In this document: positions 10,249 to 22,089 of the stretch, piece by piece
Numbering within the stretch: position 1 is the stretch's first letter
Layout: every line of letters starts with the position of its first letter
Source of the DNA: Adiantum capillus-veneris
Lineage: Eukaryota > Streptophyta > Polypodiopsida > Polypodiales > Pteridaceae
Length of the DNA stretch: 64,000 bases
NCBI GenBank assembly: GCA_014529385.2
Contig: CM043945.1
Coordinates: 147,864,241 to 147,928,240, forward strand
Reading direction: 5' to 3'
Position numbers and translations under genes: made by a program
The notes under the pieces: model-generated
What the model saw: only the letters and a program-made list of their open reading frames with translations
Databases searched by the model: none
What the model was told of the DNA's origin: nothing

Positions 10249-10910
10249 TTAGGAATGATGTGTGCGTGCTATCTCTTACTCTAATCTCTCTAATAGATTA
10301 GTAAGATTCAATTAGTTTTAAGAAGGATATGTGTGTGTGTGTGCTATCTCTTACTCTAATCTCTATAATAGATTAGTAAGATTTAATTAGCTATGTGTGT
10401 GTGTGTGCTATCTCTTACTCTAATCTCTCTAATAGATTAATAAGATTTAATTAGCTATGTGTGTGTGTGTGCTATCTCTTACTCCTAATCTCTCTAATAG
10501 ATTAGTAAGATTCAATTAATTTTGTGTGTGTGTGCTATCTCTTACTCTAATCTCTCTAATAGATTAGTAAGATTCAATTAACTTTAAAAAGGATGTGTGT
10601 TTTCTATCTCTTACTCTAATTTCTCTAATAGATTAGTAAGATTCAATTAGTTTTAAGAAGGATATGTATGTATGTGTGCTATCTCCTACTCTAATCTCTC
10701 TAATAGATTAGTAAAATTCAATTAGCTATGTGTGTGTGTGTGCTATCTCCTACTCTAATCTCTCTAATGGATTAGTAAGATTCAATTACCTATGTGTGTA
10801 TGTGTGCTATCTTTTACTCTAATCTTCTAATGGATTAGTAAGATTCAATTAACTTTAGAAAAGATGTATGTGTATGTTTTCTCTACTCTAATCTCTCTAA
10901 GTATACCTAC
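10249..10910 (+). repeat. Hairpin-forming minisatellite, about 9-10 units
   Basis: Units of roughly 63-80 bp. Each has a variable (TG)n run, then CTATCTCTTACTCTAATCT, then TAATAGATTAGTAAGATTCAATTA. Within each unit CTTACTCTAATCT is complementary to AGATTAGTAAG, so every unit can form a short stem-loop. Units differ mainly in (TG)n length and in an optional insert of AGG plus surrounding T/A-rich sequence. Confidence 0.9.
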
Positions 10911-11349
10911 TCTCTCTAGTTAGTACATCTTCACTATTAACTTATGCATAGTTAATTGAAAGTTAATACATAAGAGAACTCATCATATTCTTATTATACA
11001 TTATGAAATTCTCATTCACCAATTTTATTGTAGATTAAGTAGAATTTTGAATAATACTAAAAATTGATTTAGTTGAAGTATAGAAATTGAAGTTAGATTG
11101 GATTAGAAATGTGAAGCATAAAAGTAATGCATTCCTAAACGTTCACTCATAGTTTACACACTTAATTTTTGATTAATCACGATTAGCAAATATTTGATGT
11201 ATAGAAATTAGATGTAGAACAACAACACTAAGTGTGAATCCGAGTTGGCGAGGGTTCAAATTACAGACTCTCTTTGGAAACAAGGAGATTACTAGGGAAA
11301 TTGACCAATTTAAAGTTCTAAGTGTTTTACATAAGTGTAGTACAAAAAA

Positions 11350-11544
11350 ATGGCTCCAAAGCGTGCTCGAACCCAAGGTGCTAATGATCATGAAGCTGGT
11401 ACAAGTAACGGTGGAACTCCTGTGGAACATGTTATGTCTCCACCAATCGGACCAATCAGAGCTACGGTACAGGTTAGTATTGCAGTTTCAAGTTATGCAT
11501 CATTGCATATGCGAGACCATAGGAATATATTATTTACCTTATAA
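11350..11544 (+). CDS. Short gag-like N-terminal ORF (hypothetical)
   Basis: A 64-codon ORF beginning MAPKRARTQG and continuing with a low-complexity stretch. The style is like plant retroelement Gag N-termini, but no domain can be assigned. A GTTAGT that could be a splice donor follows codon 42, so the last third may be intron-like read-through. Downstream sequence has no continuing frame. Confidence 0.3.
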   Translation: MAPKRARTQGANDHEAGTSNGGTPVEHVMSPPIGPIRATVQVSIAVSSYASLHMRDHRNILFTL

Positions 11545-11726
11545 AAAGAAAACACGGACCGAAACCACGGAGCTTAACCCCAAGAAACTCGGCATATGTT
11601 TGATAAGTAGGAAAGAATGTCTGGTTAAACTGGTTGCTATAGGAAAGAATGTTTGTCCAAAACCTTCGGCATGGTTTCTCTCAAGTCTCTCTACTTATTA
11701 GCGCTGGTATTATGTGGCAGTTGTCG

Positions 11727-11893
11727 AGGCGTGATATGACGCCTAGGATGGCACCACTGATGCTGTGGTGGGAGTACTCCTAGATTAGCCCAATTGGATA
11801 CTGCAGTTTTGTTTTGCCGTGGCGTGAGGATGACACCCAGATTGGCACCGTTGTTGCTGTGGTGGGAGTACATCAAGATTAGCACAACGAGTA
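11727..11893 (+). repeat. Two-copy tandem repeat of about 92 bp
   Basis: The segment starting GGCGTGATATGACGCC is followed by a diverged copy starting GGCGTGAGGATGACACCC. Both contain GCTGTGGTGGGAGTAC. They lie in the 3' part of the 3-kb insertion. Confidence 0.75.
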
Positions 11894-14146
11894 CTTGTTG
11901 AGCGGTATGGGACGCTCATGAGGACAAGGGTTTTTATAAATAATGTATATACCGATCGGACATAATAGCGCCAATAGAGATTCTTGAGTTAACCTAATCC
12001 AAGGGTTGTTGGTTTAAAATTGGACGACTTCTTGTTTGACTATTGCTTGTAATAATCTTTGAAGGGCTGTTTTAACGAACCAGTATCATAAATAAAGTAA
12101 AGGAACATGTATGTTTAAACAGTGTGGTAGTAATTAGATAACAAAAGAAGGGTGAGTGTGGTGTGGAAAGTGGGAGAATGATACCCCGACGGTATCATTC
12201 TATGGACGGGTGGACCCGATGAGTCGGGTAACTTTCCAACGCTAGAAATTGTCTTTTTTTAAGTCATAAATCTTTAAAGAGACAAACCTTGGCGGCTGTG
12301 CTTCTGAAACATGGGGAAAAAAGCGCATAGGTTGGTCACTCTAAGATTTATACTTTTAGGTATAATTGATTATAGATAGGGTTATGGTGGTCACGCCCCG
12401 CTATAGCGAGATAGGACCAATCCTTCACTAACGGTTCATGCCCCTGGCTACGTAGTAGCTAAGGCAATGTCCGTTGGTTTTTTTTTTTCAAGATTGGAGA
12501 CCTATCAAAGGTACTCCGCTCCTCTCAAAAAGGGGTAGGGACCTGACACATAATCTCATGGAAATTAAAGAGACCCTCCTAGACCCCATCCACTTCCTAA
12601 TGTTGAGAGGCTCCGTCAGCGAATCAACTACCTGTAAGAACAGAAAGAGCAACTCCACATTACTCTAGCACGAGAAAAACTTGGGGAATTTACTCTGCAT
12701 ACAAAATGGGATGCCACCTGCGAGCGGATAACTTTGATAAAACCCGTGTATACGACTTGTATTAATGAATATGACCCCCCTCTCTATGCTTGTACGACAA
12801 TCAATGAAGAAAACTATCATACCCCTATCTTACATGTAAAATTTAGGTCTCACATGATCTAACCGAGTTAAACTAGTCGAAGAGTGTGTAGCATATTGAC
12901 TGGCATAGTACTAGGGAACCACTTCTGTTAATTACTAGATCTACCCTCAATGTGTCTTAGTTTGACTTTCAAACTATGTGCCTGATCAGTTTGCACTCTA
13001 ACTACTTGTCAAATTCTGACCCATCCAAAGCTGGTGTAAATCAGCCCTTGACCTGCTCCAATTAGCCCTTATCCTATGACTGACTTGATGCAAAACTTGA
13101 TGTGTGATGTGATAAAAAACTTCCCCAAAATTCATCCAATTTCTAGTGCATACAGATGACCAATCATTACAAGTAATCAACCTGGGTCAGGTTTTCCACA
13201 ACTTCTTGTACCCAACCAACAAATTTTGAAGCATGAAAATGAACACTTGACAATGTAACAATCTGCCCACAACCTATACAAATTTTTTGCCTTTCACCCC
13301 ACAAATCTGTAATCTTGTACACTCTTGTTAGTGTTGTGGTTCTCTCTTGTGATCTTGAGCAGGAGGATTGGGGGTTATTTAGGATCTTTTAGGATGGCTT
13401 TTGAGGAAATGTTCTTACTCTTGTGGAAGGAGTTTTAAGTTATACACAAGGAAAGGGGAGAACTTGCTTGGTTCTCGACCTATGGTAGCTCTCTTAGTCT
13501 TGGTGTATTAGAAGTGAAGGGAAGGATTAATTTTTCTTTTTTGGCTCTCTTTATCTATCTCAAAGCATTCGTGGGCTCTCTTGGAGCTCTCTCTAGGGAA
13601 ATTTAAAGAGGGAAGGAGGCTTGCTTGTGTTCAGTGTGACAAGCTTGGAATAATTCTGGCTCATGTCTAGGGGATCTCTTATGTAACCAAGGCCTAGGGA
13701 AGATTTTGAGTAGTTTTGCGTCCTGCTATAGCTTCAAAATCAATACACATTACTACTAAAAGAACATGGCTATAGAGTTGTGTTAGGCTGTCCGTGTAAA
13801 TTTTCACTTATACAAACTCTTTATAGCTTTCATCCCTCAACAAATGAACTATAATCACAAAACAAGCAATTGATACAAAGCAGTGTTAGTTCTTGCATGT
13901 ATCTTTGTAGTTATTGACTCACAAGTTCAAGGGAAGACTCTCTTGGGAAGCCATGACTTTGAAACACAAAAAATTCCTCTCATTTTTCCCTTTTCTCACT
14001 CCCCCCCCCCCTCCCCGCCCAACAAAAAAACAAGAAAAAGAGATACCCCCCTTCCTTATTTTTAAGCTCGGAAGATAAATTATTGGGGCCTGCCCCTAAC
14101 TTATATGCTTATGTAACCCCTCCCCTGCACTTACATGGTGCGATCG

Positions 14147-14159
14147 GGGGGGGGGGGGG
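14147..14159. repeat. Poly-G run
   Basis: A homopolymer run of 13 G residues. The C-rich run near 14000-14010 and this run match length-variable tracts in copy 2, where the poly-G is missing. Confidence 0.85.
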
Positions 14160-15700
14160 AACAGGATGTGGCTAGTATCTTTAGTGATTCGGATAAGCAA
14201 GTTGAAGCTAGTTTGGAGTTACAAGTGCAACATCAAGCATTGAAGAAAATTTAGAGGGAGAACAAGGAGATATTCAAGATTATTTGATTCATATGATGTA
14301 GGGAATAACACACTCTCTACCCTCCTACCACTCCAAGAAGTACCCGCACCTGCCTACACATCTCAAGCTCCAACAACCAATGTAGACGAAGTGAAAGTGC
14401 TGAAGAAAATCTACAAAGACAAATGCTTATGGCTAGGTTGATAGAAACCAAGACTCAAAGGGATCACATAATCAAGGATCTTTAAGAACAACTAGAAAAG
14501 CAAGGACAAATTTGACCAACCAAGCAGAGAGACACACTAGAAAGCTATAAGCTAGGGACTTGGCAAGTTGTGCTCTGCAATCAAAGGCTATTTTTCCTAG
14601 TGACACAAACATAGTAGATGCTTGAATTTGAGAGTACATATCTACCCCCAATGAACATACCAAGAACATAATCCAGGGGAGATCTCCAGATGCTCAGAAT
14701 GAGCTAAAGAAATGGATAAATGACATGCCTACATGATCACATACAAAGAGTATATGCTATATGAGCTCAAATTATGGGAATTGATGGCACTATTAATGAT
14801 CAAACGAAACGAAGTGGTAAAGAGCTTTGACAACAAAATGATAGCCTTTCCATTGATGAAACAATAAGCTTTATTGTGGAAAAATAATCTCTTGACGACA
14901 TTAGAACCAAGTGCAAAGGTAGACTACGAGGATGTGCGAGTTATAGTAGCAGAACAATTGCTTCTCATCCTAGAGATTCATCCCCTATGTAGAAAGAAGT
15001 GGGTTGAGAAAATACCCCAGGATGAGACCACTTACCGAAATGCCCCTTAACACCTCAAGATTGACCTAACCTATTGTCCAATCCCTAGACGGAGATCTTG
15101 GGAGAGCTACTTTAGATGGAGGAGAAAGAGGCCCTCTATTCTGAGTTACCATGTACTTTCAAATCCAATCAACAACTACAAGCCAACAAAATCATCCATA
15201 GTCCATACCATGAAAGCTGTCATTGCTCAAATGAGGGATATACCTCATCTAACATGCAAGATGCTGACAAAGATAGCCAAAATGATTATCACTTGCATTC
15301 AATCCTTTGAAGACATTGATGCAACAAAAAATCCTTTGCAAGTGTTCCTTGAAGGCACAGAGGGAATCTCCTTGAACTTGGAAATTGAAGCCCCCAACAA
15401 AAATATTCTCATGGGGATGTATGCAAGGTTCAAGTTCCTCCCTTCACGCTACATGCAAGCATTCGAGGAAGATTTTAGGATAGGGTTCTTTGAGATGGAC
15501 TCGACCATCTTCAGCCCCTCGACCAAAGATTTATAAACAAGGCACATAGCCTACCAAAATTCCATATTGAATCCATTCAAGGATTTGTCATCCAAGTAGT
15601 TTCTTGAGCTGTCAAGTAAACCCAAATAACAAAGACATCGGAAAAGCGATAGTTTGTCTATTAAAGAGCAATAACAAAGGCTTGCATGAGGAAATACAAT

Positions 15701-15717
15701 GGCTAGGAAGGGGAGAG
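15701..15717 (+). other. Polypurine tract before putative LTR
   Basis: GGCTAGGAAGGGGAGAG lies directly before TGTTTGG. Copy 2 has the same purine run ending at 41954. Confidence 0.55.
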
Positions 15718-16112
15718 TGTTTGGTAAATGTAGCCAACGGGTGCCCTCCTAGCTAACCACACCTTCTCCAAACCTTAAATTTTAATGTAACCCATATCAC
15801 TTTTCTCGAAAAGCCTTGTAAAAGAAAGATTATGATTTTTGAGTCAAATGATGTACGAGCCTAATAGCCTTGTAACCCGTCCATTAGCCATATGAAAAGC
15901 CCTTGTATAAAGCTCAAAATTCCTAGTCTAAAAATACATTATAAGATTATGTAAAATGTGGAAAGTGAACTTTTGTACATAAGACTCTGAGCGACTACTC
16001 AACAACAACTTGTAAGCAATTTTTATTTTCATGTGGTAATCAAAAACTTTTGTTCCAAGAATTTCATTGTGTTCCTTGTCTCTTTCTCTTTCATTTAATT
16101 ATTTTGTGGTTT
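15718..16112 (+). repeat. Putative 3' LTR of the unidentified element (far end uncertain)
   Basis: Begins TGTTTGGTAAATG after the purine tract. It contains several possible poly(A) signals and U/A-rich stretches near 15780-15980. No second LTR is in the window, so the end at 16112 (TTTGCA) is a guess. Copy 2 carries the same sequence from 41955. Confidence 0.4.
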
Positions 16113-16619
16113 GCAACTACCTATCTATGAGCTAAATCTGTAGATTTGAGTGCCAAAATGGTTGTTTTTTTACATTTTGACCATAGAGGAATGTTTCTAG
16201 ACTATAAGCCGACCTATTTGGATATTTTTTTTGCACTTTTTAGGACTTGGACCATGATGAATTGAGATTTTTGTACCTTGTTGGAGGACACAAAATTTGT
16301 AGATTAGTGCCCTCAAGCATAATACAACTTCCCCTAAAGTTTTGTAGCAATCTAAATTCATTTGATTGACAAAATGGCGTAATGATCTAGAGCAGTGAGA
16401 TAGGACATAGGTTGATTTCCCATACTAGAGAGTGATAGTTTTCTAGTTGTGTTGATATCTTAGTTCACTAGGTTCAGTTCTTGAGGTTGACACCCTCAAA
16501 GAGTCTCTGTGCTTTATCCGAGTCACTTCCCTCACTATTGAAATTATGTTAGAGCTAGATAACTATGCTGTAGATGTTTGATAGTGGAGACCCGTTAACA
16601 TCTATATGTATAAATTTAC

Positions 16620-18618
16620 AAAGATGGAGTTTCAAAAATGCATGAAACATCATTTACAAAACCCTGATTCTGCTAAAGAATTCATCTTGAGCAGTAGCAC
16701 AAGACTTCATGTCCACAAGGTTTTAAAAGGCCACATAACATAAGTACAAACCTCATGAAAACAAAAATCTATATCAATGCCCCCAATCTCAAAGCATAAA
16801 CCATATGTAGAATCCAAATCTTCTTCATGCATGAAGTACTCTCCATGCCACACAAAGAGACCCTTTCATTACTATATTATGAAAGGCTTTAACATGTCAT
16901 CCCAAAGGTTGTCAAATTCTACCTCATCTATTTTCATCATACTATTGCAAGCATTTAGCTCAACCATGTTACCATTTTGACATATTTGGTGCTCCTCAAC
17001 GTAAAAATTCTACCAAATCTTTGCTTAAAGCATTATAGCAAAACTTAGTGTGTAAAGTCTTCATCCACAAGGTCCACAACAACCTTGTTTGCATCATCAC
17101 TCTTTGGAATGGAATCAGTCATGTCATGTACTTGAGAAGCCTCTTCATAAGCATCATCCTTATACACATGGTCACCTCTATGTATTTTCTTTATTTTCTC
17201 ATCCAAATTCACGTTTCTAGAAGCATCAACTTTGGCATGTATAACACCATTAAATTGCTTAAACAACAAGGATGGCAAGATACAAGCACTTTTCTTCATT
17301 TCTTATCCATACTGCATGATTTTTCTACCTCTCTAAAAGGAACATTGTAAAATTTCTTATTGTAGGTATACTTGAAACCCACAATACAATATAGACAAAA
17401 CCTCAGCTTCACATCACCCTATAATCCAACCTCTCTTAGCCTCACTAGCCTCCATTCCTTATGCTTCGCAACCTTCATTGCATCATCAAATGTCTTTGGT
17501 TTTTTAAGATCAAACTTCAACCTCAAATTAACCCTCAAATTTTGCATAAACATACACTTATTAAGCATAAGATGAGGAACATCACTGCCCAAATTAACAT
17601 ACCATCTCTTCAACAAAACATTGAATTTATTCACAAAGGCATCTACACTCTGATTATCATTTTGTACAAGTCCTTGAATGGAATGGCATACATTTGTTTT
17701 GTCCTATACCTTAAAAATCTCAATGAAGTCATTCTTGACATGATGAAGTCATTCATCATGTGGAACGGTTGAGATGATTTCACTTGTGCTTCCTATTCAT
17801 TATACCATGTCCTTGCATAGCGCTCAAGATATGTGATTCCTTGGAAAGTTACAAGCAAACACCCACTCAGAAGACCATCCATGGAAATTAGGAAGCATTT
17901 GTACTAGCATGGAATTACAACACAATCCACCCAATGCAGGTTAGGAAAAGAGCTTTACACCACCAATTTCCTCTTTAGAACCACAATTTCAAAGCATATG
18001 TATCAAACACAATCCAAACAATGCACTTCAAGAAAAGAGCTTTAGACTTCACCAATTTTCTCTTTACAACTACAATCTCAAAGCCTACGTATTCCACAAA
18101 ACATGTAAACTTTCACAACTTACTCTACACTAAACTACCTGTGAATTGCCATATCCTATACCATGTGAGAAATAGATTGTATCTCCCAAACCAAAACTCC
18201 AAATGGGATGATCTCAAGCCTAAAAAAATATTTTCCTTTTTTGAAACAAAATTATTGAAGAATACAAATTTCAAATATATCCACCACTATGTGTAAAATT
18301 GGCATGAAGAGTAGGCTACAATGGTATGGCTACACCTATGAAAGACTACTCATGGGTAAAAACTACATCAAAAAGCATGAGGAAAAATAGTTCCAAACAC
18401 TCTTTAAAGTGCACTTAAGGCAACCCGCCAACTAGTGCTAGTCAAGTAATTTGCATTGCATGTACATGTGATTTCTAAAGCAAGCTAGAAATCCCATGAA
18501 CAAACGTCCACACATCCTTTTGACACACAAAATCATGTGCACATGTACAAATTTACAAAAGATGGGGTGTCAAAAATATATGCAACAACATCTCCTAAGA
18601 TTTTGAGAATTTATGTAG
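16620..18618 (-). pseudogene. Ty3/gypsy gag relic with LTR, block copy 1 (internally deleted)
   Basis: On the minus strand, 17419-17634 and 17045-17299 encode pieces of a retrotransposon Gag core and its acidic C-terminal part. Compared with copy 2, about 258 bp are missing near 17818, which removes the start of Gag, the primer site and the end of the 5' LTR. Sequence from 17819 to about 18618 matches the LTR part of copy 2. A similar 60-bp stretch occurs near 16600-16660 and 18540-18600, so these may be the two LTR borders. No zinc knuckle or pol remains. Confidence 0.6.
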
Positions 18619-19640
18619 TGATATCCATTTTTTGGCTCTCTAAATTATGCCATAGTGAGCCACCTCACCCACCAATATCACTTTAGGCTTGTGTGCATTA
18701 GGGTTGTTTTCTCTAAACCTTCATCTAGCTAACCTTTGGGCTAGGTGCACACAAAATATGTAAATAGATAGTTATTATGGCCCATTTGTGTGTAAATAAT
18801 GCATCTATTATAAGGGTCTAAGCCTAGAGTTTTTATTTCTATTTTTTATATTTTTTGCTATTTTTGTAAATATATGCATCTAGGTGTGTGTTGTATTAGA
18901 CCTATGTACTCTTTTCCTCCTCTTGCACCATATAGTATTTTTGTGTTGCTAATGTGTACATACTCTAATCTCATAACAACTTTATTTTTTCTAACACAAG
19001 TTACCCCCATAGTTCTAAACCCACCCTTGTGAAAACTAAAAAAAAAGGTTTCTACTCCCTAAGTCACTTTTTACTATATAATTTTTCTTAACTTGCATAA
19101 TGTTTCTCTTTCATAAAAAAAAAAAACAAAAGATGAATCATATAATGTGATTCGATTAGTTATCCATATCCATAGTTTTCTCATATTTAATATTCATATT
19201 TTAAACAACACCCTCATCAAGATAGAGTCTATCTTGGGGGGTATACCTTTAAGAAACTATACATATAATGTGAGTTCAAAGGGTATAAAAAAAATCCCTT
19301 TACCTAAAAGCTTAAGGTTATAAAATGACCCCTTTTTCTTCAAAAACTTATAAGGTTTTCTCTAAAATCAATTAAAAAACCCTTTTGTTAATATAATCCT
19401 GTTAAAATCTTAAATTTTTGGCAATTACAAAACCCATTCGTTTGAACTCACGTGGTAACTTACATGTTTAAGAGGTGATCTCCCCAAGGAGTACATAAAT
19501 AGTACATGCACTAGTTCCACCATGTATATATTTTCTTTATTCACCAATGATCCCCCTCCATGTATGTGTTAAAGTCAGCTTGGATGCCTTATGTCATTAA
19601 TGAATCATGGAGGGACTCACTCTTGGATGCATGATCAAAT
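18619..19640 (+). repeat. Tat-like LTR fragment, block copy 1
   Basis: Starts TGATATCC and aligns, with divergence, to the first 0.8 kb of the 2.57-kb LTRs at 50461 and 58944. Shared marks are GCCATAGTGAG near the start, TATTATGGCCCAT, AGGTGTGTGTT, and the CATGGAGGG...CTCACTCTTGGA stretch near the end. The promoter part is missing, so this is a truncated LTR. Confidence 0.75.
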
Positions 19641-19763
19641 ATAACCAAATCTCAAAACTACATTATATTCCCTATTGAACTTGATTTGTAATATGGGAAA
19701 GGCAATGTGCTATATCAAACTATAATCAGTAATTACAAAACTTATTTAAAAAAATTATCAATC

Positions 19764-19768
<5 letters not shown>

Positions 19769-19827
<59 letters not shown>

Positions 19828-19880
19828 GAACATCAAACATCATGACATTGTATTCCAACATGCACTATTATAAAAATGAG

Positions 19881-19944
<64 letters not shown>
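19769..19944. repeat. Duplicated (GA)n segment
   Basis: Two (GA)n tracts of about 28 units each are separated by about 60 bp of unique sequence, and that unique sequence is repeated after the second tract. Copy 2 has one tract only (46255-46306). A local tandem duplication of about 117 bp in copy 1 explains this. Confidence 0.9.
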
Positions 19945-19946
<2 letters not shown>

Positions 19947-20019
19947 GAACATTAAATATCATGACATTGTATTCCAGCATGCACTGTTACAAAAATGAGA
20001 AAAGTTTACAAAGAGATGA

Positions 20020-20790
20020 TCACAAATCATTGTTGTCTTCAAACACTCCAACCATATAGTCTACTTCATCCATATTTGAGCAGGCTCAGGCTATCTCCCA
20101 TTCCATATCATCATTGTCATAGCAATAGCTTTGTGTGTTTGGAAGACACCATAGTGCTTTTGATCTACTCTTGTTGCAATGTTTTAAGGCTTATGTATAA
20201 GTCTCTTATTGCAAAAAGCATACACCAAATCAACAGCCCATTTAGGATGATCTCTTGCAGCTTGCAATTGATGCAAAAATCAATAAAACCATGACTACAA
20301 TGTGTTGCAACTCCACCTTCTCTTTGCCATAATCTTTCCACCATAAAGGTGCACTTGTTTTGGCAATGGTATCATATGCCATGGATCCTGAAGCATACTA
20401 GTTCTATTTGCTCAACCAATTTGATGATGAAAAGTCTCTTTCCCACCCTTTTGTCCCAAGAGTTGGGAGCACACTATTTTGAAGTCAATCATGACTTTGC
20501 TATTAGAGCTGATTGTTGATGAATTTGGAACTTAGGATCCAATGCAAATGTCCTACCATGTAACGATGTATCCTACTGCACCCATCCCTTGCTGGCAGAT
20601 GAGATCATGGAAAATTTATGCTTTGCACCAAAGCCAACATAATCTCTTATGTTGTGTAAGGCCCCTGACATATACCACTAAATACAACCAAAGATAAAAG
20701 AGTCTTTATCAACACTTTGCAAAAGATCTAGAGTTGGATTGGATAAAGTCACAATCCTCTCTATATTTTTCTAGAGAATTAGCGAGTTAA
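20020..20790 (-). pseudogene. hAT transposase relic, block copy 1
   Basis: On the minus strand, the C-terminal dimerisation region of a plant hAT (DUF659-type) transposase can be followed: the tryptophan pair and a lysine-rich stretch near 20330-20370, then an NP-x-F-like core stretch near 20520-20560, and upstream an acidic D-x-D-like segment near 20700-20770 that copy 2 lacks. The C-terminal acidic tail ends at a stop at 20020-20022. Multiple stops and a missing segment relative to copy 2 (around 20250) show it is dead. No TIR was found. Confidence 0.65.
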
Positions 20791-22080
20791 CAATCTACAC
20801 ACCATGAGATTTACATTTCAATCGAGATGTATTTTTCTCGACAACCAACTCTTGCACATAGCTCCAATCGTGTCCTTTCACCATATTGCATAAAAGTAAT
20901 CTGCTAGAGCAACAACTTCAAATATCAATCTCGTGATTAAAATCAATTTAAGCATCAAACGGCACTAGCAATGCTCAAAATCATGCTCTCAAAAAAATTA
21001 CCAATTTACCATAAGCAATGACGGTCTATCGTTTTAAACAAAAAATGACATAATGATTACGAACAATACAATGGGATCCTACTACATTGATTTATCTGAA
21101 GTGCAAGCTTGTGGCTTTCACACATTAAAAAACTTGATAATATTAATCACACTTATTGAAAAACAATACATATGAATCCATTGTGCTACATCGATTCATA
21201 CAAAATGTAAGCTTGCAGCCAAGTCTTTGAAATAATTATCATTATGACATGCACAAGGTACATGAGCTACAAGTGACATTATTAAATGATAATCGTAGAA
21301 CTTGATGCTTACCATATCTATCTAGAGTGCGAACATGAAGCTCTCACATGCTACCATAGATCTTTAAACAATTATCTATCTACAGTGCAAACTAGGAACT
21401 TATACGCTTTCCCATGCATATAATATGGACAAGAAAATAAAACACCTATTATTTGCATCACTTATTTGTCTCCCAAATAATGAATAATGCTACTTAGATC
21501 CTCTCTTGAGGTACCTTTGACACAAATGTAAAGCCTATAGTTTTGGATGGTGAAACCTCTCATCATCTTTGCCTTTCTCAGGTAAACATGCAAGTTGACA
21601 ATGACTAACTCAACCTACATACACAAGCATACATGCACATAAACATAGTAGGAGATATTGAAAGCTTCTAAGGATAGAGATGGTTGACAAGATAACATGC
21701 ACAATATCAACATCACACTTGGTATTTGGGTACTTGATAGTTTATTAAACTGGGTAGTACCAAAATTAGAGGCATGCATGAACCATAATCACCACTTTTG
21801 CCTATAATGTAGAAAGTTAGTCATTTGTGTACTAAGGAGAGATAAAGTATATAACAAACACGTGCTAAAAGTAAATGGTTGAGATGGCTTTATTGGATTT
21901 AGTTCTTTACTATACTAAAATCTTCCCCATAATTTTTTATTATTTAATACATACACAACATCAACTCACAATTAAATCACAACTAAAGATAGCAATAGTA
22001 ACTAACCATTACAAACCCATGTATTCCAATTATAATACTAACCACATATAACAATAGCATGACCAATATCTTAATATCCA
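20791..22080. other. Intergenic AT-rich sequence
   Basis: No gene is supported. Near 21060-21240 a roughly 105-bp segment with AATGGGATCC/AATCCATTGTG and GTAAGCTTG or GTGCAAGCTTG is present twice in diverged form. Nothing else is recognisable. Confidence 0.5.
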
Positions 22081-22089
22081 TCCCACTAC

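Larger units (their letters stand above)
9505..12550 (+). mobile_element. 3-kb insertion present only in block copy 1
   Basis: Copy 2 passes directly from the match of 9504 to the match of 12551, so the 3046-bp segment is an insertion here or a clean loss there. It starts TGTAAGGTCTCTAC and, read from the other end, starts TGTGTCAGGTCCCTAC; these look like imperfect inverted ends. TAA flanks both sides and occurs once in the empty site. The segment has a TATA box, a hairpin minisatellite and a short gag-like N-terminus but no recognisable transposase. A non-autonomous transposon fits best; a degraded retroelement is the alternative. Confidence 0.55.
12551..15717 (+). pseudogene. Internal region of an unidentified LTR element, block copy 1
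   Basis: Broken plus-strand coding segments shared with copy 2. The first (about 12560-12860) is coiled-coil-like then hydrophilic. A 70-codon segment at 13394-13605 is open in copy 2 but has a stop here. A third (about 14160-15535) ends in a better-preserved stretch starting MKAVIAQMRDIPHL at 15210, which stays open to a stop at 15534-15536. No family was recognised; there is no zinc knuckle, protease or polymerase motif. The region ends in a purine tract and a TG start typical of an LTR border, so this is probably the gag-like part of a non-autonomous or heavily deleted LTR element. Confidence 0.55.
9280..20590. repeat. Duplicated block, copy 1 (start of tandem unit 1)
   Basis: This block is repeated in the same orientation at 38552-47001 with only scattered differences. 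Copy 1 carries an extra 3046-bp segment at 9505-12550, lacks about 258 bp near 17818, and has a duplicated GA-tract segment at 19769-19944. The block holds an unidentified plus-strand LTR element, a minus-strand gypsy gag relic, a plus-strand Tat-like LTR fragment and a minus-strand hAT relic. With the copies of the decayed gypsy pol at 35832 and 62427, it defines a tandem duplication of about 29 kb. Confidence 0.9.

Noticed and set aside
11240-11275. GAGGGTTCAAATTACAG as a tRNA B-box.
   Set aside because: No A-box, anticodon arm or acceptor stem can be drawn around it.
11234-11701. A 155-codon plus-strand open frame.
   Set aside because: Composition is unlike a protein with a fold, it overlaps the better-supported MAPKRARTQG start in another frame, and no motif is present.
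12205-12240. GATGAGTCGGG as a hammerhead ribozyme core.
   Set aside because: The conserved CUGAUGA and GAAA core elements and flanking helices are not present.
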